Source: Protula sp. h YS-2021
Lineage: Eukaryota > Annelida > Polychaeta > Sabellida > Serpulidae
Assembly: GCA_949752745.1 (NCBI GenBank)
Contig: OX457025.1
Location: forward strand, 95,669,804 to 95,733,803
DNA: 64,000 nucleotides
Reading direction: 5' to 3'
Of this stretch, positions 23,066 through 35,860 are shown one piece after another. Positions within the stretch are counted from its first letter, which is position 1, and each line of letters starts with the position of its first letter. The translations under genes were made by a program, and so were the position numbers. The notes under the pieces are model-generated. The model made no database searches. It was not told the origin of the DNA and worked only from the letters and a program-made list of their open reading frames with translations.

Positions 23066-26000
23066 CCTCGGCACAAATGCCCGCCGTTCAATATTTTTTA
23101 AAATATTTCATATAAGCCTCATGGCTCGAACTAGCTTAAGCATTTCTGCCCTTGCTGGATAGGTCTCATGGTGAAGATCTAATTGTTTGACCTTTATTTG
23201 GCATCCTTGTCAAAGAAAACATTCGTGTTCATATGTATTCGCTTTGCCAATTTCTTGTTTTTTACATATAAATATCTGCCTTGAATACTCTCAATGGATG
23301 TTATTGAAATACAAAATTCAGACAATTTATACTTTGCTATAGCATGCTGCATCTATGTTATTGCATGTTTCTGCAACCAATGCAGGGTCTCCCGAGCAGC
23401 AAGTATTGAAGTTTAACCAATACATAAACTATTGCAGAGATGGTGACAGCCAGTAAAAAATTTCTTTCGAGTTGGCAATTGCAATTCTGTTCGTAGCATA
23501 GATATTCAGAAAATGAGCACATATAATCGTGTTCTTTTAACAGTGTCATAAAAATTTGAAAACTGCAATTGAAAGTTTCTATTGCAATAGAAGTTAAAAG
23601 ATTTAAATTGCTACAGGAAATTGCTACAGTAAACTGGTCCTACTTGATAATGCTTCACTGTAAATTAATGTTTGAAAAAGTTAAACAGCAAGCCCTATTT
23701 TTGGAGCCTTTGTCCTGAGGGGTTTTGTTGTAGGGGTTCCATGCAATCTTTCCGTGGGCTCCTGACCTCTTCTTAACGCTTGAATTAGTTTCACACACAT
23801 ATCGCGCATATAAAACATTGTGTTAATCGTTACACTGTACACAGCGTCCAGTCAGCGTTTTGTCCTTGCTCTTTTATCATTGGAAAGGACACCTCACAGT
23901 GTGTCTGTTTTTAAACATAGAGCTTCAGATTAATCTCTTTGCTTTAAATATAAGCGTGCATTTTCTTGCATTCTAAACCTTTTTCTTCACGATCAAAATT
24001 TCATATTTTTATTGTCACTGATTTTAACGCGTTAATTTTAATAAGTTTTTCATATCCATATTTTAAATGCATCAATTGGTCACTGAAACATTGCCTAGTT
24101 ATACGCCATACTATTTATTCCTTTTTCACCCTTCTACTTGCTTTATTGCTCTTATCCGCAAATCTACTTATTCACTTTTCTACTTATTCACTGCTTATTC
24201 GCAAAGGACTTTTGTATTTTTATATATTTCAGCCTTATGATGCAGTAGAAATTTCCATTTATCCCTTCACTTGTTTAATTTTAGTATCAAACTGGAACAC
24301 CTACCAAGTAAAGAAACAAAAGTTAACACATCAATCAATGTAACACTGTATTCATAAGCTTTCAAAATGTAAAGCAATTTCAAATAGCTCAGTGACTACT
24401 TCATTAAAATTAATTTTCATTGAAATGTTGCTGTAGTCCCATCAGTTCACTATATTGTAAGAACCCTCTATTAATAGTAACACCACCCCCTCTGCTGTCA
24501 CAGCTGATACTTGTTCTCTGTCATAATATGTTTCTAACTATGAAACAAATATTTTCCCTAGCTCGTGTGTTTAGAATAACCGGAAATGTTCCTGCAATAT
24601 CTCAAGACAAAGAAATAATAAAAAACATTTTATTTGGAAAAGGTCCAATTCCTCAGGCTTAGAAGCTAATGGGAAACTATTTCATTAAATTATTTTGTTT
24701 GAAGCACATTTTTCCCAAATTCCAAGTCTCTAGAAAGTGTTACTTTAAAATGTGACTAAGTATAAAACAAAACTAAACTTATTCGAAGTGTGGAATATTA
24801 CATTTGTTTTGCCAAGTTTTTAATTTTTCGCTTTGCAAACTGTCTTTTTTGTTGATATCTATGTCTTTCCTGATGGAGCCTGACTGTATATTAAAAATAA
24901 CGGGTGAACCTCTACGATTTATATTAGTTAGAAATTAACTTATTTTTGCTAATGAACGTTATGATACGATTTATATTCAAAACCTAGTGTTAAATAACAT
25001 CGCAATGTGCAGTGTATGGTTTAGTTTGAAATACTTTTGAGTGGTTTGATACAGTTTCGGAGTTGACTAAAAGGTACTGAAAGGTCGTGGGAACAGGAAT
25101 TAATCAGTGAAACAAACAGTTGTCATGGGAGCAACATAGACACAGTTTATGGCATTGCTATTTTTATCGGACGATAAGACGCAAAAGCCAAGCAGAAGAT
25201 TTCTTAGTGTGGGTCCAAACGATTCTCTTTATTGTTCCTTTTCTAGCTGTCATGATTTTCAACTGTTTTAGTTCCATAGTGAGGATGATTTAGATACATC
25301 TAAGCACGTAAATTAGTGAAAATTTCTGAAATACAAAAATAAATAGAGTCCGATTTTTACTTCCTAGTGAAAGTAGAACAGAAAAATCCACTAGCCTAAA
25401 CATTGATTGATTTCCAAAATGTTGAAGGAAATGCTTTGATCATAACTTTCACAGAATAAGATTAAAACAAATCTTTCGTGAAGCTGAATTCATTTAATCA
25501 TGGATGGTTTTTCTATAAGTTTTTCTAACAATTTCAGATTTTATGAAATACTTTGAAATATATTGTGTCAGTTTAAATTCAGTTTTTATTTCATAAAAAT
25601 TGAGCACTACTTTATTACACTTTGCGCTGCTTTACGTTGCTTCTTGCACTACTTTAATTTGCCTTTGGCATTATTTTACATTCTCACTATTGAGATGATG
25701 TCTATGTACATTTCCAGGTATCCTACTGTTGACTTAAAGGATTTAAAAGAAGTCCATCGAAAGGTCAACACTTCTAGTATTTGTGTATTTGTTTTGTGGG
25801 GGTTTTAATAAATTAATTATTATTTTAAGAATACAAGCATTTTTTTAATATTTGAAGAATATATCCATTTTTTGACAGTCGGTTCCACCACTTCACACTT
25901 GTTATGGAGAAGCAAGAGAATAAAACTACTCGAGAATAAATTATTAAAGGTTTTCTTATTTTATTGGCTCTGATTTACAGCTTAAATTCTTGCCAAAACC

Positions 26001-29000
26001 AAAATCAAACGCTGAGATATCAGCTTTGATACAACAACATTGCAGGAAACTCATAAAACACAAACCTTTAATTCATTTTAAGATGATATCAATTAATCTA
26101 GTCCGTTCTTCTAAGTGACTCCAATGTCATTTAAAAGTCATTACATATGGGTACGCCATGACGGCCTTGGATTTAATAACATTTATAGAGCAGGGAGTAA
26201 CAGTAATCATATAAAGAACAGCGAGCATGCGCAATGGGGTGACAGTATCTTCTATTTAGTATACCTATTTTGAAGACTTTTCTATTTATTGTTTTTCTTC
26301 GCTATGCGAGGCCTCTCTAGATATTTCTTCCATTCGTTACGAGAAAACATGTTCACCCGGTTACAGCAAATTCCTACTTTTAACTTTTTTTTGTAGAACA
26401 ACGTATTTCTGGAAAAAATAACCGAATTAACGTAAAAATGTGTTATTTTTATTTAAAAAAACAAATGTGACTGTACGTTTAACTGAAAATGCACCGCCTT
26501 TGTTCCTTTGCTTTTAATTTCATATATTTTCTTACAGAACGAATATGGAATATGAAGAGATAGCATTACGAGCGTGAGCATTTTGTTTGACATGAATCGT
26601 GACGAAGTGGTGACACAGTGTGAAGTAAATATTTTAATAAATAATTTGACTTTTCTTTATTTAACTCTATGCAGTTGGGGATTTTACTTCAATTTACTTA
26701 ACTTAACTAAAACTTCCCCAAATACGTTGACATTTATTAAAGCTGAAAACATAACACACGTTACTTAAGGTGTTTCTTGCCACTTTCATAAGGTCAATGT
26801 AATCGATGATATTTTTCGAGTTGTGGAGGTAATTAAGACACAGTTTCAACTACCAGGACATAGTACCATCTCACACCTTTACTACTTCTTCTTTTTACAC
26901 TTATTTTATTTACATGCGTGTAGGAAAGATAACATATTCCTTATTCTTATTTTATAATATCAAACACAGTCTTGTCTTAAAATAAGGAACCAGGCAATTT
27001 AAAAGAATAAGATTATTCAATACAAGGGATACAACGCTTGCCTACAAAGTAAAGCATCTATAAATAAGGTGAACAAAATAAGCAAAAGATAAAACAAAAT
27101 AAACTGCAGCACAGACACTTAAACTGATTCACAGCCCAGTCATAAGTGACAACAATACTCTATATAACAATAAGTCAAATTACTGACGTCATGTCTCGAA
27201 AGGTTATAAATGTCCAATCAATCAGACAAAAAACTAAACTGGCAATCGATAACAAGAAAACTTTAGCACCATCTTTCTGACGTCATTGTGGGGTCAATGT
27301 GACTTTATTCTGTTTTAAGTTTTGTATGTAGAAGTGTTATCTTGTTTACAACAGTCAGGAGAAAAATCACTGCTGAGTAAAACAGTCGCTGTTGTTGCTC
27401 CGAATAAAATTTTCATGTATTCTAACGTTAACTACTATAATACAAAGCAAGGTGTCTCATAAAATTTTGTTTTGTTTACTTTCGATGTTAAAGGAATTTT
27501 TAATGCAAGCATTGTTGAAGAGAGTCATATTTGTCTAAATGTTGTCAGATTTTATTAGCAAAAAGAGGATCAAATTTTACAAAAAGGGTTTGTGGTGGTG
27601 GTGGTGGTGGTTTTGGGCATGTGAGAGTCGTTCCTGCGCTCAAAGTTGGTGCTCGATACCACATGGAGACACCCCATGCGCATGGTGTCCAATGTTTGTG
27701 ACATTTATACAGTCTCGCAGAACGGCGAGGATATAAGGACTGTTGCTTTTTCAAAAGTCCGAACTAACATTTGTCCTACCTCAGATTAACTCAAGCTCAA
27801 ATTACAATAAAGGAAAGCAATGTACAGAAACGATCAAGTTTACAAGTGTTAGCAAAAATAATTATTTGTTATTATTACCAAGATAATTATTAGCAGTAGT
27901 AATAGTGGAGATAGTAATAGTAGTACTAGTAGCATTACAGTGTTAGTAGTAAAACTGTAGCATAAAATAGCAGTATATTATAGTATAATAGTAAAAGAAG
28001 TTTTTGTGGTGGCAGATTAAATAGGGCACCAGGAAAGCAAAGTTGGTGATTTTTATTTGCTTTGGGAGGGATTAAAAAAACTCCCTTGAGCGAAAAAAAA
28101 TGAAGGATAATAAAGAAATTTATCTTTGGAAGAGAGATCGATGGAGGTGTTTCATGTCTTGGCTTCATTACTGCATTAACTAGGATGTGCTTTTAACGCA
28201 TTATACAACCACAGGAAAAGGGTCAATGGGGAGACGTGGATAAGCTTGTTTTCATCTTATAAGGAAATATAGCCCAAAACCTTTAACACGTAGGCTAGTC
28301 TATAGCTCAGACTCATAGGTTTTAAGGTTATTTTTTATAATTCTTGCTTGCGTTGGGAGAACTTCATTTACAAAAAATCACTATTATTTCTTGGAAAGTA
28401 CGTACAGGTATGTTAAAGAAACATAAATGATCAATTGAATTTTCAGGCCAAGATAGGTTTTTAGCAATTAGACTTTGGGTAAAAGGTTGACAGTATTGTT
28501 TTACATTTTGTTATCGTTTTCAGTTGACTTCATATAGATTACGTAATTTACAAAAATATGGCATTCTTTTGAAAAAGTTAAAAATGGATAAGTAATGAAG
28601 CAATGATGGTTTTGGTTTTAAAATCTGCATTTAGTCTATGTTTTATGTAAAATGCAAAGATAAAACATTCAGTTTAACAAAACAAAGCAAAATAAGACTC
28701 TTTTGAAGTCATGTTGTTTTATTTCACACATATTTACAGGTCTTTATTTTTAGAATCTATTTCAAAACTTCAAAATAAATAAATATATAAAATAGTTTGA
28801 AGAATTCTCGCAGCACTCGCACAGCGAATGAGGTGATGCAACGACATAAATAAACTGAATTAAGACTAAATTTTATAAAAAATATTGTGAATTTTTCCGA
28901 CTATTTTTTTGCACTCTATCATCTATAATAACTCTGAGAGAGGGCGTTGACAGGTATGGAGTGGAATATTTTAATGACTGGGATAACATAAATTCAATGC

Positions 29001-30033
29001 AAAATACCCTAATATATTGATCACTTCCAAAGGCTTCACTGCTAAAATGTTTGGCCTGTTGTCACTGAAAAAAGTAGAATAGAAAAGAAGCCATAACAGA
29101 ACTCTACGTTATATCATTCTGAAGCTTTTCTCGTTCTAATTCGTGATTATATCACCGAAGCTTTATAACTGAAGGTTTCTTGTTTGTGCTCTACAGCACT
29201 TTCACAGACCACCCTATTTTATCACGTGATCATGATGGCGCATTAGAATTCAGCAAAAAAAAATCATACAAAGCAGAACAAAAACTGAGTGAAATCTTTA
29301 CGTTTTTTGCATTTGAAGCTCTCTTTATTGAGGCTTTTTCTTAACTATGATGCCTGCGTATTTAATTATGTATTACCATCACCCAAAACGCTCATTGCTA
29401 TAACATAACCCAAGTTTCACTTCTACTGCATTTATTTACGTCTTAATTTTACAATAAATCACAAAATATGCAGGTGTCCTTTTTATTCCTATTTTCTTTT
29501 CTTTAAATAATTGACTTGAAGAACATAAAGTAATAAAGCTGAGAAATTGAGACTATTTTAAACAATGGATCTGAGGAAAGCCGTGAGAATGTTGCATGTC
29601 GTAAGGTCATCAATATCAGTGTGCGGAAACAGCTGCGGGAGAAAATTCTTCTTGGTAGAAACACTCATCTTTCCAAAATAAATAAAAACTACTATAGTAG
29701 TGAAATTGCGGATACCATGTGCTTTTTAACAGTAAGTTTCTAAAGTTCACACAGACGTCATTAAGTCCTTGCTGTGTCTTAATCAGCGGGGCTTTTGTCT
29801 ATAGGCCCGCGTGTGAACGTTTTAAAGTTACATGGTGATTACACGTCATACAGAAACAGGATACCAGGTAAGGTCGGAAAGCTAGAGAACAAACAACATC
29901 GTTATCTGTTTTGAACACTTCCAAACAAAAGACGGTTGCTCATTATCCACGTTTTGGACCCAGCCCCACCGCCCTCCCTCCTATTCCACAGCCTGCACTT
30001 CCTAGCCCCGGATGTATAAACAAATGCATACAG
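23066..30033. other. Long gene-poor AT-rich region
   Basis: About 7 kb with no supported gene on either strand. A short (TGG)n run occurs near 27592-27611 and a degenerate AGTAGTAATAGT-rich stretch near 27890-27990. Short frames at 23.97-24.34, 24.42-24.66 and 25.56-25.81 kb have no recognisable motifs. Confidence 0.55.
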
Positions 30034-30112
30034 CAAAACCTAGTCAATCCGAACACCGCTTGGACTGACAAAATTTGTTCAGATTGGAAAGGCGTCCGGA
30101 TTACTAAGGTTG
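30034..30112. mobile_element. pogo/Tigger-like mini-MITE
   Basis: Left end CAAAACCTAGTCAATCCGAA and right end TCCGGATTACTAAGGTTG are imperfect inverted repeats of about 22 bp enclosing about 35 bp. The CAG...ACC..AATCCG type of terminus resembles those of pogo/Tigger-group elements in invertebrates, and TA occurs immediately outside the left end. No transposase is encoded. The family assignment rests on the termini only. Confidence 0.6.
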
Positions 30113-31299
30113 TGAAACAATGATTTGATTTATGTTCTAAAATAAATAATTGGTGGTAATCTAGGCAATCTGCCTTCCCTCATAACATCTCATAACATCT
30201 CCGTGTTTTATGCATCAGTTTTGCACAGGTCTAAAGGTCTCCGACTCCTCACTTTCTCAGCCGTGGGTCAATTTTAATTAAAAACAGAGAATTATCTCGG
30301 TGTCTGGAAGTTACAGCACGTCAAATGTATTTAAATTGCAAATTCTGCAGACTCTAAGACAAAAACACAATGAGACATTATTTAATACTGCCTTCCATAA
30401 AAAACTACCTAAACAATCCACCACTAAAAGTGAAGAGGTTAAGGATGGGCTGGAGTCTTGTAAGCCGTCCAGTATCACACAATTTCAATTAAGAGTACCA
30501 TTCAGATTTCTTAAACATATACCTAACTCTGTTCTAGACAAGACAAGAGTTACGGCATGAGGCATTTCGCAAGACCTGTCGTTTGCGGCACATTCATATT
30601 AACAATAACTGGACGACATGCAAATAGCTTTTTAAGATCGCGGTATTGCTTGTCCAAATTATACGGGTTACCCATACAGCAAAAACCTACAACTGGTCTG
30701 AAAAATTGTGCAAGGTGTCCGAATCACCGAAGCTCTTATTGCATAGAATCCAATGGAAAATGTGAAGGGACTGAAAGTGTGTACAAATCAGCGAATTGTC
30801 CACATTATACAATTTTTATGAAGGCAGGTTTTACTGAATCGCATTATTCTGAAGCAAGCTGTGTTATGCCAATGATATATTTTATAGTTTGTTTTTCAAG
30901 AACGAACCTAATCTTGTAACTACATTAGTGACAAAATAAACTAAAGGAGAGCAGGGTAAGAGTTGGGGATTAGCCAAATGTATTAAAATTTGAAGACAAT
31001 CACAATCAAACCATCTCTTCAAGTATTTGTCCACAAGATTTTATGTGGTGTAAGTAATGGACATCTGTTCAATAGCATTGGAGTATTCCAGTTCACACTT
31101 GCTATGGCCGTTAAAACTTTAGTACTGACCAATACCGGGGTTTGATAATTACTGTTTTCGTGCACAATATACAGACAGTAGATCACGAAAAAATTAAGAC
31201 GAATGCATTAAGGTTTCTCATTGAACACTTTTGTGTGGAACTTAAAGACACAATGTCATGGCTTTCTGAAAGCGAGAGGTACCGGTTGTAAGAAAGTTG
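30113..31299. other. Non-coding DNA
   Basis: Two adjacent open frames (30300-30560 and 30557-30919) have no recognisable domain and no family-like composition. I do not support them as genes. Confidence 0.45.
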
Positions 31300-31830
31300 A
31301 AAAGTAGACTTTCTGTACGGAATATCGTTGACAGATTTGGGGGCTCGCGAACAACGGAGAGGTATAGAGCAGCAGGGATTATCCATAATAGTCCTCGACC
31401 CTGACAACCCCGTGTAACTATGCTTCAAGAGGATCGCCACATTCCGTTAGCGCGCTTACGCAACAGGTTCCAGAGTGCTACGCAAACGGTGGCAGTAACA
31501 CCAGGCAGACAGAACAACAAGATAAGTCGAATGACAGTATTCAGACGTTTAGCGGAACATGGAATACGTGCTCGCAGACCTTATCGAGGCGTGGTACTGG
31601 ACACACGAAGACGGGAGTGGCGCGTAACCAGTGACGTTCAGTGGCCAAACTGGCGACGTGTGATTGTTTCCAATGAGTTTATATTTATTGTGCAGAAAAG
31701 ACGGTAGAGCGCATGTTTTTTCTGCGAAGTGGTGAGCGCTAAGCAGGCCTTGTGTTGCTCAAGTTGACCGATTTGGACGTGGATCAGTTATGGTCCGGGG
31801 AACAATTAAATCTGCGTGTATTGAGTGTAT
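31300..31830 (+). pseudogene. Tc1/mariner transposase remnant
   Basis: The stretch from about 31309 encodes a Tc1-type helix-turn-helix (VRNIVDRFGGSRTT). After an in-frame TGA at 31402 the same frame continues with PRVTMLQEDRHIPLARLRNR, SRMTVFRRLAEHGIRARRPY and NWRRVIVSNEFIF. The last block corresponds to the first catalytic Asp segment (normally SDE), where Asp is replaced by Asn. After a frameshift near 31.69 kb the words QVDRFGRGSVMV appear in another frame. The C-terminal catalytic part is missing and no terminal inverted repeats were found. This is a dead relic. Confidence 0.88.
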
Positions 31831-32510
31831 TTCTTGAGTGTAATAATTCAACATATGTTGGATTTTGTGTTTAAGTTTGCTGAATGTGCCAAAAGCTGTT
31901 TTAACATTATTTTACAATGTACTGCTGGTGCATAAAGCAACTTGTGCATGCCACCACAAACACACAATCATAAAATACATAGCTGTTGTCAGAATATTTA
32001 ACATATCTTTACACAACCAATTGACATGCTTAGACTACATGCTTGAACTTATGTTTTATGTAATGAAATCGGTGCCATTATGGTTCTCACATAGACAGCA
32101 TATTGCAAATAATCCTCTTCTTTTGTCTGACACCAGGGCTAAAAGAAAGGCGAACTTCAAGGGTGCCTATCTCATAGAAATTGCTGCTTTTCCAAAATGT
32201 CCCCACCTGATAAAAATAAAAAAAGAATCCCAGATCCCACTGTGGGTCGTTTTTACCACAATATTTCGGGGGTCAAACATCTGAAATGTCCTATCGACTG
32301 AAATTTGGATGAGTCTTCCATTGGATCATAGCCCTAGACTGGCTAAAGCATTGTGGCGATGGCTGATCTATAGCCCTCTATAGAAGATAGTTTGAGATGT
32401 AACTCATGCAAATAATTCAAGAAATCGGCCAAAGCCCCCGGCGATGCCTTGAATGTCTCCTACTTTTGGTTCCAATACCAGCCAGAGAACTTATTATTTT
32501 TTTACTGTAA
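31831..32510. other. Non-coding DNA
   Basis: One open frame (31865-32284, +) has no recognisable content. The tyrosine-recombinase end of the neighbouring antisense DIRS relic would be expected here, but I could not trace it. Confidence 0.4.
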
Positions 32511-32909
32511 TTAATAATTAATTTCGTAGTGGATATTTACCTGAGTCATTTTCTTTATCGTCACTCCGAAAAGCCTGTATTTGTAGAAAGGTATGGACAC
32601 AGGCCACATTCTCAGATCTAGGAAATGTGGGTGGGGTGGAGATTTTTCCAGTGGAGCTGGTGCATTAACACTGACAAGGGATCTGGAGGCCTTCCCCACT
32701 GTGAATAGAGCCAGGGTGGACCATGGTGCTTCTGGTTTCCAAGACACTATAAAAAGAAGTTTGCTTTCCCGAAACACTGAGAATCTGAGTAAATGTTGCT
32801 TCAGGAATGCTTGCGTTAGAAACCTTTCAAGCCATAGGAATTCTGGTCTGGTCTTGGCAGGCGAAGACATACCTGGGCTTCCGGTGCGCCCTAGAATTGG
32901 CAAAAACAC
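32511..32909 (-). pseudogene. DIRS methyltransferase-like C-terminus remnant
   Basis: The piece LFIVSWKPEAPWST and the following PPHPHFLDLRMWPVS match LLIAPWTPEAPWFA and HPSPRLLNLHLWCLTSP at the end of the intact RT polyprotein at about 40.98-41.15 kb. The rest of the frame has no similarity that I can trace. Confidence 0.72.
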
Positions 32910-33039
32910 CTAGGTAAGGAGGCCGCCATTGGGAGCAATAAAGGTAGAATACTCTGCCAACTCTGGAAACTAGATCTGCAAGCACATTCAAAGTGCCTGC
33001 AATTCTGTCCGATAAAAGCTAGTATCTTGATTTTCTGCC

Positions 33040-33283
33040 ATATATAAGACGGCTAAGCAGGTATCGCAGCAATCGAGTTGGCCAGCAGAACGTTCATTGA
33101 CCTGGAGAGTAGGCGAATGAATGTCAATAAGATTACCCTCAGTTCCAGCCAGTTTAAGTGCTTTGACGCTAGGTTGGGAAGCTTTCCTCTGAAGTAGAAT
33201 CCCCACCCTTTGTAAAAATCTTCTGGATCAACAGTGAAGGGACGGGGATTTGAATGGGCAACCCAAGAACAAACTGGGGACAC
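33040..33283 (-). pseudogene. DIRS RNase H remnant
   Basis: The segment GWGFYFRGKLPNLASKHLNW followed by LELRV corresponds to the intact element's GWGIYWNGQVWKGKWPPSLQ and NWLELRVVWIALIKL. The RT catalytic core that should precede it is absent between this block and the gag remnant, indicating an internal deletion. Confidence 0.8.
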
Positions 33284-33529
33284 CCACCACCGAAGGTCAT
33301 CGATCGCTCAACCCATTTGCTGACCCTCTGGGGTGAGACACCAGAGCCAGATCCTGGCAGAAGGCTCTATTTTTCGGTTTTACCCGTCAGTTTCTTTTGA
33401 CAGGAATAACTCAGTCTGGCTCAGGATGCTTGTATTCCTCAGTTTGCGTGTTGTCTCGACCGAAGACAAGCAGTGTAGCAAGATCGCATCCCTCGTTAGC
33501 TGCATCATGGATATGGCATTTGTTGCTTT

Positions 33530-34560
33530 CTAAGCTGTATCCCGGATAGCCACTGATACGCATTCCAACAGCTTCAGGATCACTGGGTTCGATATCTCCT
33601 TCTCAGCCAAAGCTTCCTTCCGTGTTTTCAATGAGTAGTCCTGCACTGAAGTTATACTGAGTATTTGCACAGCCAAGCTCTCTAGCACTTCTGCGTTTTT
33701 CTCAACTAGCTGAATAACAGAGTCTGACTTCACCTTATGCATCCACATTAAAGAGCTGGTCTGAAGGGATATAATTGTACGCTGTTCTGTGAACTCAGTT
33801 ATGATCTTCCCTTTACCTAAGTCCATCTGTTGCGATTATCTCTGCCTTGCACCACTGCTCTGGTGCATCGCTTTGTGACGTCAGCTGAATAGGCGGCTCC
33901 TCCTCATCCGCATATGGATTGCCTGCCTTTACTCCAGCCAGAGGCGTGAGTTCTTTTACAACGTGTCTGAATGGAATGTCCCATGGCAAAATCCGCGTTG
34001 AATGTATCGCGACGAGTGTAGCGCCGTATCATGTGACGTTAATGTGGGAGGAGACGGGTACGGATTGAATATCTGCATGCCGCCGCTAGATCTCTCTAGT
34101 ACTGCTGGCTACATTTTGGTGAGCGCACTGCAATTCCTGAAACTCTTCCTCAGCCGCCGGTCTCCTCCCTTCTTTCTCATTATCTATCTTCTGGTCGCCT
34201 CCTCACCAGCACGAATGTTCCACCTGTGCACCTGGACGTGACTAGAAGATGTGAGCTGGCTCTCGACTGTGTTTCTGTGTCCCCATTTTACGGCTCCGAG
34301 ACGTGACCGGACAGGGGACAGGTCCATTGACTGCCGGGGATATCTTTACAACGATGGAGATTTGCTTCTGTCCAAGACAATCTCATGAAAAGAAGCCAAC
34401 TGGGCTTTCGCGTGCTCCTGCATTGTTCTGATTGTTGCCATCGCTTGTGCTCAGGCAGTCACCTGGTTTGGCCTGGACATTGCGCTGAGAGGGAAGGTAA
34501 CTAACCTTCTGATATCATCATCACTGGCGACTTTTCAGGGCTCACATTGATAACTGTCAC
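33530..34560 (-). pseudogene. DIRS gag remnant
   Basis: Reading leftward, ILPWDIPFRHVVKELTPLAG and EEEPPIQLTSQ match the intact gag's APEDVPFRDAIQEIARLAE and KEDPPIRMTSQ. Then KVKSDSVIQLVEKNAEVLES and LLECVSVAIRDTA match SDIPLVEKDAKTIEASSRH and LMECLALATRDV. Weaker similarity to the Gln-rich coiled stretch continues to about 34.5 kb. Several frame changes and stops interrupt the run. Function in the live relative would be the structural Gag-like protein. Confidence 0.78.
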
Positions 34561-35589
34561 AGTATCTCCTTTTACTACAGTGCTTCTGATATAAGGGGAG
34601 CCAAAAGATTATTGAGATGAGAGCACTCTAGCATTGAAGACATTGAGCGATTGAGCTTCGCCCTCTTGCGGCTTTTGTCCAAAATGGGTCCAGCTTGTTG
34701 GCTACCTTCTCAAGCGGAGGGAGCAGTGAGGGGGGCTGCCAGCGAACAATTTATGACTGCACGCCGCCTTGTGAGCACAGTCTTCTCTTTCCGCCATACC
34801 TGCAATAGAAAAACCTGATAAATAACTGCGCAACAATAACTGTTGTACCAGCCCAAATCCTTCCCGAGGAGAGGAAGATGAGAGTAGGAAGGCAAAAAGC
34901 AAAGAGGACAGAGACAGTTATAACCCACTTATGTGTGCACACACTTGCTAACCCTGGTGGGTAGTGGGTGGAACCACTTGGATCCTCCTTTCCCCACTGA
35001 TGCCTTTACCCAGATGGGTAAATTCACTTGGTTCGCAGACAAACCTACAGGGGGAAGTGTCGTTAACCCCTTGAATCTAGCTAAAAATCTCAAAGCAACA
35101 ACACAACAGCTCTGGCAAGCCAATGGCGCTGGGGTTATGAGGAACGGTGTGAGACAATGAGAGAACTTCTCAACGCCACTGCCTGTGTCCCTGCCTTTCC
35201 ACCTCCCAATCTGATACCAAATACCCAATACGCCCCTACTACCCAAGTAAAGATCCTGACCGGGGAGAAAAACCGAGAAAGATTTCACGGGCAAAGACAC
35301 CAGTATTGCTTACTCGTGGTAACAACTATGATTCCTGGTGCTGAATTCAAACACCTAAAATATTACATCGTAACATCAAACACTACAACAGTAAATACAA
35401 AAAGTATCCACAAGCCATATAGGTACCTCTTATCCTGGAAGTCTCTTATCCTGAAAAAAATCTTCAAAGATTTCTTTTTTTTTTCAAAAATACGCCTTCA
35501 CTGTTCCGCGTGTAAAAAAGAGAATGTAGGTGTTCAGTCATTTAGTTTTTCAGACTTAGTCTTTCAGTGTTTCAGGTTTCAAGTAATGA
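34561..35589. other. Unclassified, relatively GC-rich non-coding DNA
   Basis: Open frames occur on both strands (34929-35300 on minus, 34933-35160 and 35157-35594 on plus) but none shows a recognisable domain. The stretch may hold the 5' part of the antisense DIRS relic or another old element. Confidence 0.35.
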
Positions 35590-35594
35590 GGTAG

Positions 35595-35805
35595 CTTTTG
35601 ACAAAGTTTGTTCATATTGTATGAGTACACTTGTACAAAAGTTCAGTTCATAATTTATCAGTCGATTACCTAGAATAAGGATTCCAGTTTCACCTAATAA
35701 GGCAATTTTTGACAATGTTTATTTACATGGTACGCCTACAGGAATAGAAAAGTTCAGTTCATAATTTATGCGTCGATTACCGTAAAAAAGGGAAATCCAG
35801 TCCAG
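35595..35805. repeat. About 110-bp imperfect tandem duplication next to the DIRS left end
   Basis: The phrases TTTTGACAA, AAAGTTCAGTTCATAATTTAT, and GTCGATTACC, followed by TCCAGT, occur in the same order at about 35597-35685 and 35707-35800. Two diverged copies of one unit lie head to tail just outside the DIRS element. Confidence 0.75.
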
Positions 35806-35860
35806 AGGTTTTGCGAAGTAAAAATGTGCTTTTACTTCGCAAAAGCTTTGAATTCGCTTA

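Larger units (their letters stand above)
32511..34560 (-). mobile_element. Antisense, degraded DIRS-like retrotransposon relic
   Basis: Three blocks on the minus strand match the intact DIRS element at 35.8-43.8 kb in the correct order: gag at the high-coordinate end, then RNase H, then the methyltransferase-like C-terminus. Most of the RT core and the recombinase are missing. The similarity is at the protein level with many differences, so this is an older, different copy of a related family and not a product of the same insertion. Ends could not be defined. Confidence 0.8.

Noticed and set aside
22565..23074. 169-residue and 144-residue minus-strand frames and an 82-residue plus-strand frame
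   Set aside because: They consist only of the 15-bp minisatellite translated into pentapeptide repeats. Both strands are open at once, as expected from a unit divisible by three.
30300..30919. Two consecutive frames that could suggest a small gene
   Set aside because: No domain, no promoter or polyadenylation context, and composition like the surrounding non-coding DNA.
31865..32284. 139-residue plus-strand frame
   Set aside because: No motif or family resemblance, and it lies between two transposon relics.
34929..35594. Overlapping frames on both strands near 35 kb
   Set aside because: No recognisable domains. GC-richer DNA keeps frames open by chance. It may be old element sequence, but I cannot name it.
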